Notes: generated by a model not told the origin, from the letters alone. Numbered from the stretch's first letter, positions 35,900 to 45,294 are shown. The stretch is 64,000 nt of DNA from Pseudofrankia inefficax (GCF_000166135.1 NC_014666.1:868001-932000), one strand, 5' to 3'. Made by a program: numbers and translations.

Positions 35900-36067
35900 A
35901 TGGCGGCCATGAAGCCGCGGACGGGTGACGGTCCGCTCGAGGTCACCAAGGAAGGGCGGGGGATCGTGATGCGCGTCCCGCTCGAGGGCGGCGGCCGGCT
36001 CGTCGTCGAGCTCACCGCCGACGAGGCGAGCGCGCTGGGCGACGCCCTCAAGACCGCGGTCGGTTAG
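35900..36067 (+). CDS. DUF3117 family small protein
   Basis: The 55-residue product starts MAAMKPRTGDGPLEVTKEGR and continues as a compact beta-rich sequence with VMRVPLEGGGRLVVEL. This tiny family is nearly universal in actinobacteria (Rv1211 in M. tuberculosis) with no assigned function. ATG 35900 has an AGGAAGAGG site. A downstream ATG at 35909 is the alternative. It keeps the conserved position after the DivIVA-like gene. Confidence 0.88.
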   Translation: MAAMKPRTGDGPLEVTKEGRGIVMRVPLEGGGRLVVELTADEASALGDALKTAVG

Positions 36068-36287
36068 CGCGGGTCGGCCCGGTTCGCCGCCCGTGGGTGG
36101 CCGGCCGGGTGCCTCGCCGTATGGCCCCGGGACCTGTTCCCGGGACAGTTCAGGACGCCCGGCGTCGAGCCAGCCTCGACCTGGGCGCTTCGGTGTTGAC
36201 GCCGCCGGCCGTCGCGGCTGACCGTACGGGTGGGCACGTCGTCGTGCTCCTCGGTCGCCCGCTGCCTCGCTCTGGGTCTGGGAAGGT

Positions 36288-38126
36288 GTGGCTATCTCCA
36301 TCCGTACGGAGTCAGGGAGTGGGCGCGTCCCGGTCGTCACCCTACGGCCCGGCGGGCCGGCCGCGCCGGAATCGTCCGTGCTCGCAGTGGTCGTCCTGTC
36401 GTCTGCCCAGGCCGACACGGCCGACGGGACTATCGCCGCGGCCGGCGGCCCGGCGGTGGGCGACCAGAACGGCGCCTCGCCGGCCGGTACCACCGTGGGC
36501 ATCGTCAGCCCCGCGGCCGCCGGAGCCTGCGCCGACCTCGGCCTCGATCTCGACACGCTGCTGACCGCGCACAACGTCGGTGGTGATGCCGGCTCGGTGC
36601 TGGTGGTCCCGCTGGCCCGAGCCGAGGCGCCGACCCGGCTGCTGCTGGTCGGCGCGGGCGGCGGCGGCCTCGGGGAGTGGCGGACCGCCGGAGCGGCCCT
36701 CGCCCGCAGGGCCGGCAGTGGCGACCGGGTGGTGGCCCTGGTCGCCGACCCGGAGCCGGCGCAACTCGCCGCGCTCACCGAGGGTCTGGCACTGGCCGCC
36801 TACAAGCAGCCCAAGGGCCCGGGCGAGCCCATCGCGACGGATGACCTGGACGCCGACGGCGACCACACGGACGGTGCCGAGCGCGGCGCGGCGGACGTCG
36901 AGGCGGGTGACCTCTCGGCCGGCACGACCGACCTGACGGGTGCCGAACGCGACGCCGACGGCGCGGCCGAGCCCGCTGGCGAGACCGACGAGCTCCCGCC
37001 GGCCGCGGCCGAGAGCGCGCCGGCGGCAGCGGGCGGCCCGGGCCTCGACGAGGTCATCGTCTGGTACTCGGGTGCGCTGACGTCGACCGAGCTGGCCGAG
37101 GCCACCGAGGCGGTCCGCCGGGCGTCGGTGCTCGCGCGCGCCGTGTTGACCGCCCGAGACCTGATCAACACCCCCAGTCTGGTCAAGTCCCCGGAGTGGC
37201 TCGCGCGACGGGCGATGGCGGCGGCCCGCGCCGCCGGGCTCGACGCGGCCCTGCTGGACGCCACGGAGCTCGCCGCCGGCGGGTTCGGCGGGCTGACCCA
37301 CGTCGGTGGTGGCTCGTCCCGGCCGCCGTATCTGGTCGAGCTGCGCTACCAGGGCCCACCGGCCGAGGACGGCCCGGCCGCCCGGCACCGGGTGCTCGTC
37401 GGCAAGGGGATCACCTTCGACTCCGGTGGTCTCTCCCTCAAGCCTCCCGGGTCGATGACCAGCATGAAGACCGACATGTCCGGCGCGGCGGCCGTGCTCG
37501 CGACCATGGCCGCGCTGCCGGAGCTGGGCGCGCCCGGCAAGGTCACCGGCCTGCTCTGCATCGCCGAGAACATGATCGGCGGCGCGGCCGTGCGGCCGGG
37601 CGACGTCATCAGCTGCTGGGGCGGGACGACCGTCGAGGTGCTCAACACCGACGCGGAGGGCCGGCTGGTGCTCGCCGACGGGCTCGCCTACGCCGCCGGA
37701 GCGCTCGGCGCCGAGGTGCTCGTCGACCTCGCGACCCTGACCGGAGCGGTCTCGATCGCGCTCGGCCGGCGGACGGCCGGGCTGTTCGCGAGCGACGACG
37801 CGCTGGCCGGCGAGCTGACGGCCGCGGCGGAGCTGGCCGGCGAGCGGGTCTGGCGGCTGCCGCTGGTCGAGGAGTACCGCCCGGCGCTCGAGTCGACGGT
37901 CGCCGATCTGGCCAACATGGGCTCGGCCCTCAACGTCGGTGGCGGGTCGATCGCGGCCGCGCTCTTCCTGCGTGAGTTCACCGCCGGCCTGCCGTGGGCC
38001 CACCTGGACATCGCCGGCACCGCCCGGTCGGATGCCGACGACGCCGAGATCACCCGCGGCGGCACGGGCTGGGGTGTGCGCACACTGCTGCGCTGGCTGA
38101 CCGCCGACCCCACGCTGGCCGAGTAG
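36288..38126 (+). CDS. pepA: Leucyl aminopeptidase, M17 family, with acidic insertion
   Basis: M17 peptidases are hexameric di-metal enzymes removing N-terminal residues in the cytosol. The catalytic domain has VLVGKGITFDSGGLSLKP (Lys and Asp ligands), SMKTDMSGAAAVLATM and the family signature NTDAEGRLVLADGLAYA. The N-terminal macro-like domain covers about residues 25-175. Between the two lies a strongly acidic, Ala-rich segment of roughly 75 residues (about 178-252), which makes the protein 612 residues instead of about 500. GTG 36288 is close to a GGAAGG site; GTG 36286 is out of frame. A tandem repeat begins directly after the stop codon. Confidence 0.92.
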   Translation: MAISIRTESGSGRVPVVTLRPGGPAAPESSVLAVVVLSSAQADTADGTIAAAGGPAVGDQNGASPAGTTVGIVSPAAAGACADLGLDLDTLLTAHNVGGDAGSVLVVPLARAEAPTRLLLVGAGGGGLGEWRTAGAALARRAGSGDRVVALVADPEPAQLAALTEGLALAAYKQPKGPGEPIATDDLDADGDHTDGAERGAADVEAGDLSAGTTDLTGAERDADGAAEPAGETDELPPAAAESAPAAAGGPGLDEVIVWYSGALTSTELAEATEAVRRASVLARAVLTARDLINTPSLVKSPEWLARRAMAAARAAGLDAALLDATELAAGGFGGLTHVGGGSSRPPYLVELRYQGPPAEDGPAARHRVLVGKGITFDSGGLSLKPPGSMTSMKTDMSGAAAVLATMAALPELGAPGKVTGLLCIAENMIGGAAVRPGDVISCWGGTTVEVLNTDAEGRLVLADGLAYAAGALGAEVLVDLATLTGAVSIALGRRTAGLFASDDALAGELTAAAELAGERVWRLPLVEEYRPALESTVADLANMGSALNVGGGSIAAALFLREFTAGLPWAHLDIAGTARSDADDAEITRGGTGWGVRTLLRWLTADPTLAE

Positions 38127-38128
38127 GC

Positions 38129-38245
38129 CTCCGGGTCCCGAATAGGCCTCCGGGTCCTGACCTAAGTCTCCGGGTCCTGACCTAAGTCTCCGGGTCCTGA
38201 TCTAAGTCTCCGGGTCCTGACCTAAGTCTCCGGGTCCTGACCAGG
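38129..38245. repeat. Six tandem copies of a 20-bp unit after pepA
   Basis: Units beginning CTCCGGGTCCTGACCTAAGT start at 38129, 38148, 38168, 38188, 38208 and 38228. The first is 19 bp and divergent, the middle four are almost identical and the last runs out after CCTGACC. The array starts three bases past the pepA stop. Confidence 0.92.
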
Positions 38246-38339
38246 GCCCCCGAACGTCCCGACAGGGCCGGGCCCGTCGGCCCGCCAGCCGGGTCGACCT
38301 GCCTGGTTCGGCGGCGGCCCGGGTGGGAACGCCTGGTTC

Positions 38340-38807
38340 GTGAACATCCGTGACTTCTACGCGGCCGACCCACAGCGTCAGGAGTCCGAGGAGGTCTCCT
38401 TCGGCGCCGGCTGGACCGACCACACCGACGCGGCGTCGACCTTCCGGCTGAGCTGGGTCGCGCGGACCAGGGAGCTGTACGCGGTCCGTGAGCCGCATCC
38501 CGGCGGTGGGCTGCTCGCGCCCGTATTCGATCACTACAACGTGCATCAGGCCGGGATCGACGAGCTGAGGGTGGAGATCCTGGCCGTCGCGGACCTGCCG
38601 GCGGTCGAGGAGGCCCTCGCCGGTTGGCGGCAGGTCATCACCGATCACGACAGCCTGCGCTGGGCCCGCAAGCGCGTCGCCGCCCTGCCGCGACCAGCGG
38701 CGGGGTCCGGGACTGAGCCGGCCGAGCCCGAGTACCAGCCGCCGCGGCTACACGCCGAGAGGGCGGGGATCTTCCACCGTTCCCGGTCGCCGCACGACGA
38801 CCATTAG
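38340..38807 (+). CDS. Conserved hypothetical protein of actinobacteria
   Basis: The 155-residue product is soluble, begins VNIRDFYAADPQRQESEEVS and contains TFRLSWVARTRELYAVREP and LEEAL-type helices (PAVEEALAGWRQVITDHDSL). It resembles a short uncharacterised protein seen in several actinomycetes, which I recognise only by pattern. No catalytic or metal motif and no signal peptide are visible. The C-terminal 45 residues are Pro/Arg/His-rich. A GCCTGGTTCG decamer occurs twice just upstream, once overlapping the start. Confidence 0.55.
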   Translation: MNIRDFYAADPQRQESEEVSFGAGWTDHTDAASTFRLSWVARTRELYAVREPHPGGGLLAPVFDHYNVHQAGIDELRVEILAVADLPAVEEALAGWRQVITDHDSLRWARKRVAALPRPAAGSGTEPAEPEYQPPRLHAERAGIFHRSRSPHDDH

Positions 38808-38908
38808 CGCAGGCCGCGAGCCAGGCCCCGTGGTCGTGGCAAGCCGCGATCCACAACCGCGACGGCTGACCCGACGGCCGACGCCGACCGACCCGACCGG
38901 GGCCGCGG

Positions 38909-39526
38909 TCAGGCGGCGGGCGGCGGGGTGGCGAGAGAGGTGAGCGCCGTCTCGTAGGCCTGCGCCTGGGCCTGGGTCAGGTATCTGGAGAGTCGCAGGA
39001 CCACGCCGTCCTGTCGGAAGTCGACCTCCTGGGTCAGCTGCCCGCCCGCTGCGCTGATCTGGCGCAACTGCTGGAGGCGGGCGTCGGCGCTGGTCGCGTC
39101 GGCGAACACCTCGATGCTGCCGCCGATCTCGACCGGGTCCTGGCTGGTGACTCCGTTCAGGTTGACGCCGGTCCGCGCGTCGGCGAACTCGATTTTGCTG
39201 GTGTAGCCGCCGGGCTTGCCGAACAGCTGGTTCGGGTCGCTGCCGGCCGTGTACACCCGCACAGTCCTCAGCGGCAGCCCGGTGCCAGCCAGCTTGATCG
39301 CGACGACCTCCGCGGTGAGGCCGGTCAGGGCGCTGGGGGCCGTGGGGGTCGCGGTCGCGGTGCTGGCGGTCGTGGGCGTCGAGGTGCCCGAGCCGCCATC
39401 GCTCAACGTGACCTTGCGGACGCCGTAACCGGCGAGGCAGGCGACGACGGCGACGACGACAAGAAAGACCGCCATGGAGGCGTTCCCGCTGCCCCGGTCG
39501 CGCTCCGACCGCCGGCTGCCAGACAT
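38909..39526 (-). CDS. Membrane-anchored hypothetical protein
   Basis: The 205-residue product has a charged N-terminus, one transmembrane helix (about residues 18-37, MAVFLVVVAVVACLAGYGV), a Thr/Ser/Ala-rich linker and an extracytoplasmic domain of about 135 residues with no recognised motif. ATG 39526 has an AAGGGG site and is preferred over open sequence back to 39718. The layout (single helix, linker, small domain) resembles the DUF4245 protein at 9815, but the sequences are not clearly related. Function unknown. Confidence 0.6.
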   Translation of the reverse strand: MSGSRRSERDRGSGNASMAVFLVVVAVVACLAGYGVRKVTLSDGGSGTSTPTTASTATATPTAPSALTGLTAEVVAIKLAGTGLPLRTVRVYTAGSDPNQLFGKPGGYTSKIEFADARTGVNLNGVTSQDPVEIGGSIEVFADATSADARLQQLRQISAAGGQLTQEVDFRQDGVVLRLSRYLTQAQAQAYETALTSLATPPPAA

Positions 39527-39738
39527 GCTCGTCCCCTTGGAATTGCCGCGTACTGTCCGGTGACCAGGCCGCCGGTCCGGCTGTGAGAGGTGCCTTCTCG
39601 GCCGGGCGGCCCGCGGCGAACGGGTCATTCGGATCGTATGTCGGAAATCCGACAGCCTTACCCGCGCTTCAGGTGACCGTAAGGCGCCGGGGGTGAGGTG
39701 AACGCATGACCGCACCACCGCCGGCCCGCCCGGGCAAG

Positions 39739-40401
39739 CTATCCGACCGGATAGGACTTCGCGACGGCGGCAACCAACAGTCCGTCGCCGGAGTTCAGCA
39801 ACATCGGCGTCAGACGGGCATCGTCGCGCACAGCGGTCGCCAGCTCGCGGATGGCCATGATCTCCGGGTTGCGCACCGCGGGGTCGGCGGCCAGGCCGTC
39901 GATCAGGATGCCGGCGAACGCCACCACGCCACCCGGGCGCAGCAGCCGCAGCGCCTGGATGAGGTACTCGGTGCCCTCGCGCCGGTCGGCGTCACAGAAC
40001 ACCAGGTCATAGGCCCCGTCGGTGAGGCGGGGAAGCACGTCCAGCCCGCGGCCGGTGATCAGCCGGCTCCGGTTGGGCGCCATCCCGGCGTCCGCGTAGG
40101 TGCGCCGGGCCAGGCGCAGATGCTCGGCCTCGACGTCGATCGTGGTCAGCGTGCCGTCCGGCCGCATGCCCCGCAGCAGCCAGGTACCCGAGACGCCCGT
40201 CCCGGTACCGATCTCGACGACGGCACGCGCGCCCACGGACGCGGCGAGGAATCGCAGCACCGCACCGGCTCCGGGGCTGATCGGGAGAATCCCGACCTCC
40301 TCGGCGCGGGCGCGGGCAGCACGAAGAATCGGGTCTTCCAACAGGAAGCCCTCGGCGAAGGCGGCGGCTCGATCTTGTGCGCCGATGTCGGTGTCCGGCA
40401 T
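39739..40401 (-). CDS. SAM-dependent O-methyltransferase, family 3
   Basis: The 220-residue protein has the O-methyltransferase family 3 core: [19 protein letters not shown] (SAM loop), [37 protein letters not shown] (metal Asp) and [16 protein letters not shown]. Substrates in this family are small phenolics; none is indicated here. It is divergent from sigE with only 202 bp between, exactly as in M. tuberculosis (Rv1220c-sigE). A predicted ECF promoter for sigE begins 17 bases upstream of this start. Confidence 0.88.
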   Translation of the reverse strand: MPDTDIGAQDRAAAFAEGFLLEDPILRAARARAEEVGILPISPGAGAVLRFLAASVGARAVVEIGTGTGVSGTWLLRGMRPDGTLTTIDVEAEHLRLARRTYADAGMAPNRSRLITGRGLDVLPRLTDGAYDLVFCDADRREGTEYLIQALRLLRPGGVVAFAGILIDGLAADPAVRNPEIMAIRELATAVRDDARLTPMLLNSGDGLLVAAVAKSYPVG

Positions 40402-40417
40402 GACAAGCGCAGCCTAC

Positions 40418-40445
40418 GGGAACGGCGCCGTACGAAGGCGCGTTG
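40418..40445 (+). promoter_or_regulatory. Predicted ECF-type (SigE/SigH-like) promoter of sigE
   Basis: GGGAAC at 40418-40423 and CGTTG at 40441-40445 are separated by 17 bases, matching the -35 and -10 elements of stress ECF sigma factors. The leader to GTG 40604 would be about 150 bases. This predicts that SigE activates its own operon. Confidence 0.6.
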
Positions 40446-40603
40446 CTCCCGTCAACAGATGTCGTGTCGAGTCAGGCCCAGCGCCGCCAACGTGTCGTTC
40501 TAGCTGGACGAGGGGAGAAGCACTCGTGTCCGCAGCGGGAATTGCCGCGCCGTGGCCGGCCCGTCGAGTACGGTCATCGTCCCGGACCGATCGAGAGGCC
40601 ACC

Positions 40604-41392
40604 GTGACTGGACTGGACGCCACGTCGTCCACCCAGGCGGCCCAGCCCACGGTCGCGTCGGCGCAGGAGGCGACGGCCTGGGTGCCGCCGTCCTGGGATG
40701 ACGTCGTGCGCGAGCACGGCAACCGGGTCTACCGGCTGGCCTACCGGCTCACCGGCAACGCGCACGACGCGGAGGACCTGACGCAGGACGTCTTCGTCCG
40801 GGTCTTCCGCTCGCTCGCCGACTACACGCCCGGCACCTTCGAGGGCTGGCTGCACCGGATCACCACGAACCTCTTCCTGGACCGGATGCGCCGGCAGCAG
40901 AAGATCCGGTTCGACGCGCTGCCGGAGGACACCGAGCGGCTGGCCGGTCGTGAGGCGAGCCCGGAGGCCGTCTACGCCGAGGCGCATCTGGACGCGGACA
41001 TCGAGGCGGCCCTCGCCGCCCTGCCGCCGGACTTCCGGGCCGCCGTGGTGCTGTGCGACATCGAGCAGCTGTCCTACGAGGAGATCGCGCAGACGCTGGG
41101 CGTCAAGCTCGGCACCGTGCGCAGCCGGATCTCGCGCGGCCGGGCCATGCTGCGGGCGGCGCTCGCGGACCGTGCCCCACGTGAGTCGCGGGCCGTCGAC
41201 CTCGACGAGGAGGCCATCGCGGCCGTGCCGGCCCAACTGCCGGACCCGGTGGCGCTGCTGGCCCCGGCCGACTCGACGCCCGACCCGTCCCCGGTGCCCA
41301 CCAGCCGGGAAGGGGGAACGCGACCCCGAGGCCGCCGGCGGCGCGCCGCGGTCAACGCCGGCGTCGAGGTCGGCGCGGAGAGCCGGGCGTGA
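40604..41392 (+). CDS. sigE: ECF RNA polymerase sigma factor SigE
   Basis: The 262-residue protein has sigma region 2 ([43 protein letters not shown]) and region 4 ([40 protein letters not shown]), separated by a short linker. A 60-residue Ala/Pro/Arg-rich C-terminal extension is additional. GTG 40604 follows a GAGAGG site; the open frame to 40100 has no sigma homology. The stop overlaps the anti-sigma gene start. The sigE-rseA-htrA-tatB order mirrors the mycobacterial envelope-stress operon. Confidence 0.92.
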   Translation: MTGLDATSSTQAAQPTVASAQEATAWVPPSWDDVVREHGNRVYRLAYRLTGNAHDAEDLTQDVFVRVFRSLADYTPGTFEGWLHRITTNLFLDRMRRQQKIRFDALPEDTERLAGREASPEAVYAEAHLDADIEAALAALPPDFRAAVVLCDIEQLSYEEIAQTLGVKLGTVRSRISRGRAMLRAALADRAPRESRAVDLDEEAIAAVPAQLPDPVALLAPADSTPDPSPVPTSREGGTRPRGRRRRAAVNAGVEVGAESRA

Positions 41393-42066
41393 CGGGACAC
41401 CTCGGCGAGCGGCTCTGCCCGCTCGTGGACGGCCAACTGCGGCACGACGATCGGGACAGGGCGCTGGCCCATCTGGCGCACTGCCCGACCTGCCGGCTAC
41501 AGGTGGCCGAGTACCGCAGGATGAAGCAGCGGCTTGCCGGTCTCTGGGATCCGGCCCTGCCGGACCAGCTGGCCGATCGGCTGCGCGGGCTGGGCGTCGG
41601 CCTACCCGGCGCGGGGCCGGCCGAAGGCCGCGGTCCCGACGATCTCGCGTTGGTCGCGGGTAGGCGTGCCGCCGTTTTGACGCAGCCGCGGGTGCCTGTG
41701 GCGGGCCCGGCACACGCCGTCGCGTTCGGGCCGTCGCCGCGTCAGCGCCTGGTACTGGTCGGCCCGCCAGGACGGGGCGACCGGACGGCGCCCGCCGGTG
41801 GGCTCGTGCGCCCGGGGCGGATGCCGCCGCTCGTTGGCGGCCTGGTCCGGCCGGCTCGGCGGTCCCGGGTCCGCAGGACACTGATCAGCTCGGCGGCGCT
41901 CATGGTGCTCACAGTGACCGGTGCCGCCGCGTCGGACCACGCGAGCGTGGCCGGCGGCAGCCCGTCGAACGTTCGGCCGTCCGCCCCAGCCAGCCAGCTA
42001 CCGGTGGCCAACGGCGGTCGGGCGACGCCGCAGATCACGCCCGTCTCCTACGCGCTGCGGCGCTGA
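41389..42066 (+). CDS. rseA: Zinc anti-sigma factor of SigE (RseA-like)
   Basis: The 225-residue product has the ZAS motif HLAHCPTC, fitting HxxxCxxC (His28, Cys32, Cys35), within the N-terminal SigE-binding domain. A Pro/Gly/Arg-rich linker and a hydrophobic segment near 163-182 ([18 protein letters not shown]) follow. The cysteine motif suggests redox control, as in other ZAS proteins. GTG 41389 overlaps the sigE stop by four bases, so the two are coupled. Unlike the soluble mycobacterial RseA, this one may be membrane-attached. Confidence 0.85.
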   Translation: MTGHLGERLCPLVDGQLRHDDRDRALAHLAHCPTCRLQVAEYRRMKQRLAGLWDPALPDQLADRLRGLGVGLPGAGPAEGRGPDDLALVAGRRAAVLTQPRVPVAGPAHAVAFGPSPRQRLVLVGPPGRGDRTAPAGGLVRPGRMPPLVGGLVRPARRSRVRRTLISSAALMVLTVTGAAASDHASVAGGSPSNVRPSAPASQLPVANGGRATPQITPVSYALRR

Positions 42067-42292
42067 GACCCGGCCCGGCGTTACCGGGAGATGACGCTCG
42101 GGGCGCGGTTTTGTCACGGTGTGCCCTACACCCGGCCAGTCGGCCTCCCGATGTGGGTCGGCTGTCCAGGCGCTGTGGGGGAGTTCACGAACAGGCCTTA
42201 CCGTGTATTTCGCACACACCGTCCTGGGCGGGCCGGCCCAGGGGATCGGGAGTTCTCCGAGCGGCGTGGGCGTGATCGGAGGGCGCGTGGGC

Positions 42293-44671
42293 GTGACCGA
42301 CGGCGAGCCTGTGGGCAGCGATGCCGCCGCGCCGAACGCGCTGGGCCGGGTCGCGGCGCAACGTGCCCAGGCGCTCGCGGGGGCGGTACGGGCGGCGGAC
42401 CTCTCCGGCCGGCCCGACCCGCTTGGCTCCCGGGGATCCGGCGCTCGCCCCGTGGCCCGGACGCCCAGCCCCGCCCTGACGTCCGGCCCGGCCACGACCG
42501 GTTCGCCGGGGCCAGGAGAGCCCGAGCTCGACCCGGCCGACCCGCTCGGCCTTGGCGCGAAGCCGGCCGCCGCCGTCGAGCCGGCCACACCCGAGAATCG
42601 CGGGCCGCGGACCGGTAAGCCCGAAGGTCCCAGGCCCGAGGTCCCCAAACCCGCGGCGCCGGCACGTCCCCGCCGGCTGGAGGCGGACGCCACGCCTGCC
42701 CCGGTGGAGCCCGAGGCTCCCGCGGCGCGAGGTGTACCGACGGTGGCGCAGCCCACCGAGCGGGACGACCCCGACGAGGCGGCGGCGGATCAACCGACTG
42801 ACAACGAGCCGTCGGGGCGCCCGCCACGGCCGCAGCGGCCGCCCTGGTATCGCCAGACGCCCGCGGAGCCGGCGCCAGATGACCAGGACCCTGCGGCGAC
42901 CGAGCAGGCCGCGGCGACCGGGCAGCCGGCGCCGGCGGCGCCGGCCGGGGCGACGACTCCGGCTGGGACGGCGGCCCAGGCCGGCTCGTCCCGCCAGCCA
43001 GGGGCGACGGCCCAGGCGGGACCGGCCGCGCAGGCCTCGTCCCCCACGAAGGCTGGGTCGTCCGTGAAAGCCGGGCCGCCCGCGAAGGCTGGGCGGTCGG
43101 CGGATACGAAGGCCGAGCCGGCCGTGCGGGACTCGGCTGGTCAGGTGACCGACGCGCGCTCGCCGTCCGCGGCGAAGCCCGCGCCGCCCAGGAGCCCCGA
43201 GCCCGGTGCCGCCACGTCGAGAGCGCGGGTCCAGCCGATCTCTCCTCAGCCGGGGGAGACGACGCCGTGGACGCCCGCGGTGGCGGGCGGCGGTTCGGCT
43301 GGTCGGGACCAGCCGGCGGCGCGGGCGCAGACACCTCGGCCGCCGGTCGCGCCGCCTACCGAGCGCCCCACAACCGACCGCTCCACAACCGAGCGCCCCA
43401 CAACCGAGCGGCCTGCACACCAGCACCAGCACCGGCGGCCGCCGTCCGAACAGGCCGCGGTGGGACGGCCGTCCCGCGGCGTCCCGGCTGTCGGTACGCG
43501 GGTCGAGCGGGTCGAGCCGGCCGATCGGGACGAGGCGCAGCCCGCCGCCGCGAACGACGGACGCCGGCGACGGTTCAGCGGGCGGGCGCTCGCCACGGCC
43601 GCGCTCGTCGCCGGGGTGCTGGGCGGCCTGGTGGGTGGCGGGTTCGCCGCCTGGCTCGCGCCCCACGATGCCGGCTCCGGTGGCGCCGGAATGATCGTCA
43701 GCGCGACCGTGCCCGTGACCGGCGCGGGGTCGGTCGCCGACGTGGCCTCGAAGGCGCTGCCGTCGGTCGTCACCGTCGAGGTACAGGGCCACGACGGCAG
43801 CACCGGCGCCGGCGTCATCATCCGGTCGGACGGCTACATCCTCACCAACGCGCACGTCATCGCCTCCGCGACCGGCGGCGACAAGATCGTCATCAGCCGC
43901 TACCAGGACGTCACCCAACTGCCTGCGCACCTCGTCGGCCAGGATCCGAAGACCGATCTCGCCGTGATCAAGATCGATTCTGGCGCCTCGCTGCCGGCGG
44001 CGACGCTCGGCCAGTCGGCGCCGCTGCGGGTCGGCGACCCGGTGATCGCGATCGGCGCCCCGCTCGGCCTGTCCGGCACGGTCACCACCGGCATCGTGAG
44101 CGCGCTGGACCGCAGCCCGACGGAGCCGGTGGCCGGCGGGGCGACGACGGTTCTCGCCGGCGCGATCCAGACCGACGCGGCGATCAACCCGGGCAGCTCG
44201 GGCGGCCCGCTGCTGGACGCGCTCGGCCAGGTGATCGGCATCAACACCGCGATCGGCGCGGTTCCAGGTGCTCCCGGCGGCGCGGACGGGCAGACCGGCA
44301 GCATCGGCGTGGGCTTCGCGATCCCGATCGACTACGCCCGCTCGATTGCCCAGGAGATCATCCAGACGGGGCACGCGACCCATCCGTACCTCGGCGTGTC
44401 GGCCGACACCGTCACGGCGGCGGCCGCGGCCAGCAGCGGCCGGGTGCCGGGCGCGCTGATCCGCGATCTCGACCAGGGCGGCCCGGCCGCGTCGGCGGGC
44501 CTGCGGGTGGGCGACGTGGTGACGAAGATCGACGGCAAGACGGTCACGACCGCGGACCAGCTGCTGGAGACGGCCCGGCTGCACCACGTCGGCGACCGGC
44601 TGAGCGTCAGCTATGTCCGGGCCGGCCACTCCGCCACCACGCAGGTGACCTTGGCCGAGCAGCAGTCCTGA
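42293..44671 (+). CDS. htrA: HtrA/DegP-type serine protease with long cytoplasmic region
   Basis: This S1C protease probably degrades misfolded envelope proteins. From GTG 42293 the protein is 792 residues. About 430 low-complexity Pro/Ala/Thr-rich residues come first, then a transmembrane helix (about 431-455, LATAALVAGVLGGLVGGGFA), the protease domain and a PDZ domain (about 690-790). The triad is His521 in LTNAHVIAS, Asp555 in KTDLAVIKI and Ser636 in NPGSSGGPLLD. A GGAGGG site lies near the start; GTG 42287 is a close alternative. The gene follows sigE-rseA with a 226-bp gap and precedes tatB. Confidence 0.9.
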   Translation: MTDGEPVGSDAAAPNALGRVAAQRAQALAGAVRAADLSGRPDPLGSRGSGARPVARTPSPALTSGPATTGSPGPGEPELDPADPLGLGAKPAAAVEPATPENRGPRTGKPEGPRPEVPKPAAPARPRRLEADATPAPVEPEAPAARGVPTVAQPTERDDPDEAAADQPTDNEPSGRPPRPQRPPWYRQTPAEPAPDDQDPAATEQAAATGQPAPAAPAGATTPAGTAAQAGSSRQPGATAQAGPAAQASSPTKAGSSVKAGPPAKAGRSADTKAEPAVRDSAGQVTDARSPSAAKPAPPRSPEPGAATSRARVQPISPQPGETTPWTPAVAGGGSAGRDQPAARAQTPRPPVAPPTERPTTDRSTTERPTTERPAHQHQHRRPPSEQAAVGRPSRGVPAVGTRVERVEPADRDEAQPAAANDGRRRRFSGRALATAALVAGVLGGLVGGGFAAWLAPHDAGSGGAGMIVSATVPVTGAGSVADVASKALPSVVTVEVQGHDGSTGAGVIIRSDGYILTNAHVIASATGGDKIVISRYQDVTQLPAHLVGQDPKTDLAVIKIDSGASLPAATLGQSAPLRVGDPVIAIGAPLGLSGTVTTGIVSALDRSPTEPVAGGATTVLAGAIQTDAAINPGSSGGPLLDALGQVIGINTAIGAVPGAPGGADGQTGSIGVGFAIPIDYARSIAQEIIQTGHATHPYLGVSADTVTAAAAASSGRVPGALIRDLDQGGPAASAGLRVGDVVTKIDGKTVTTADQLLETARLHHVGDRLSVSYVRAGHSATTQVTLAEQQS

Positions 44672-44794
44672 GCCCCTCGCGGGTTCGCCGGCACCGTTCC
44701 GCGCAGACGGCTGCCCGGGGCCGGACCTGGAAATGAATCGAGACCCTTACCAGAGCGTCATGTTCGGGCGCTTCGCGGGCGAGGGTGGCGGAGG

Positions 44795-44800
44795 TACGCT
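44795..44800 (+). promoter_or_regulatory. -10 box for tatB
   Basis: TACGCT lies six bases before GTG 44807, so tatB may have its own promoter besides read-through from htrA. A GGAGG just before it may be fortuitous. Confidence 0.45.
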
Positions 44801-44806
44801 CGGCCG

Positions 44807-45268
44807 GTGTTCAACGGGCTTGGATGGGGTGAAATCGCTGTCCTGCTGGTGATCGGACTGTTCGTCTTCGGTCCGGACAAGCTTCCCAGGGTGGCGCGCG
44901 ATGCCGGCAGGCTGATTCGACAGCTCCGGCAGATGGCGACCGGGGTGACCAACGACCTGCGGGCGGAGCTGGGCCCGGAGTACGCCGATCTGGACATCCG
45001 GGACCTGCACCCGAAGACGTTCGTCCGCAAGGCGCTGCTGGAGGACGACGACGAGCTCTTCCCGTCGATCCTCGACAAGCACGGCAAGCTCGATCTTTTC
45101 GGTGACGACACCCCGTCGGGCCCGCTCCTGACGAAGGACCGGAGCCCCGGCGGCGCCACGTCGCTGTCGAAGAACAACGGCGCCAAGGCCACCACGAAGG
45201 CGAGCCCGAGCTCGCCCGCGGCCCAGCCGGAGCCCGCCGACACCCCCTGGGACACCGACGCGACCTGA
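44807..45268 (+). CDS. tatB: Twin-arginine translocase subunit TatB
   Basis: The 153-residue product begins with the TatA/B signature GWGEIAVLLVIGLFVFGPDKLP: one short transmembrane helix, the FGP hinge and an amphipathic helix (RVARDAGRLIRQLRQMATGV). The long acidic helical region and Ser/Ala-rich tail favour TatB over TatA. TatB with TatC recognises twin-arginine substrates. Its position after htrA in the sigE locus is as in mycobacteria. Confidence 0.9.
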   Translation: MFNGLGWGEIAVLLVIGLFVFGPDKLPRVARDAGRLIRQLRQMATGVTNDLRAELGPEYADLDIRDLHPKTFVRKALLEDDDELFPSILDKHGKLDLFGDDTPSGPLLTKDRSPGGATSLSKNNGAKATTKASPSSPAAQPEPADTPWDTDAT

Positions 45269-45294
45269 GTCGAATAGCTGGGCGAGCGGCGCCG

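Noticed and set aside
38129-38245. 20-bp tandem units considered as a CRISPR array or as iterons of an origin
   Set aside because: There are no spacers, no DnaA boxes and no replication gene nearby.
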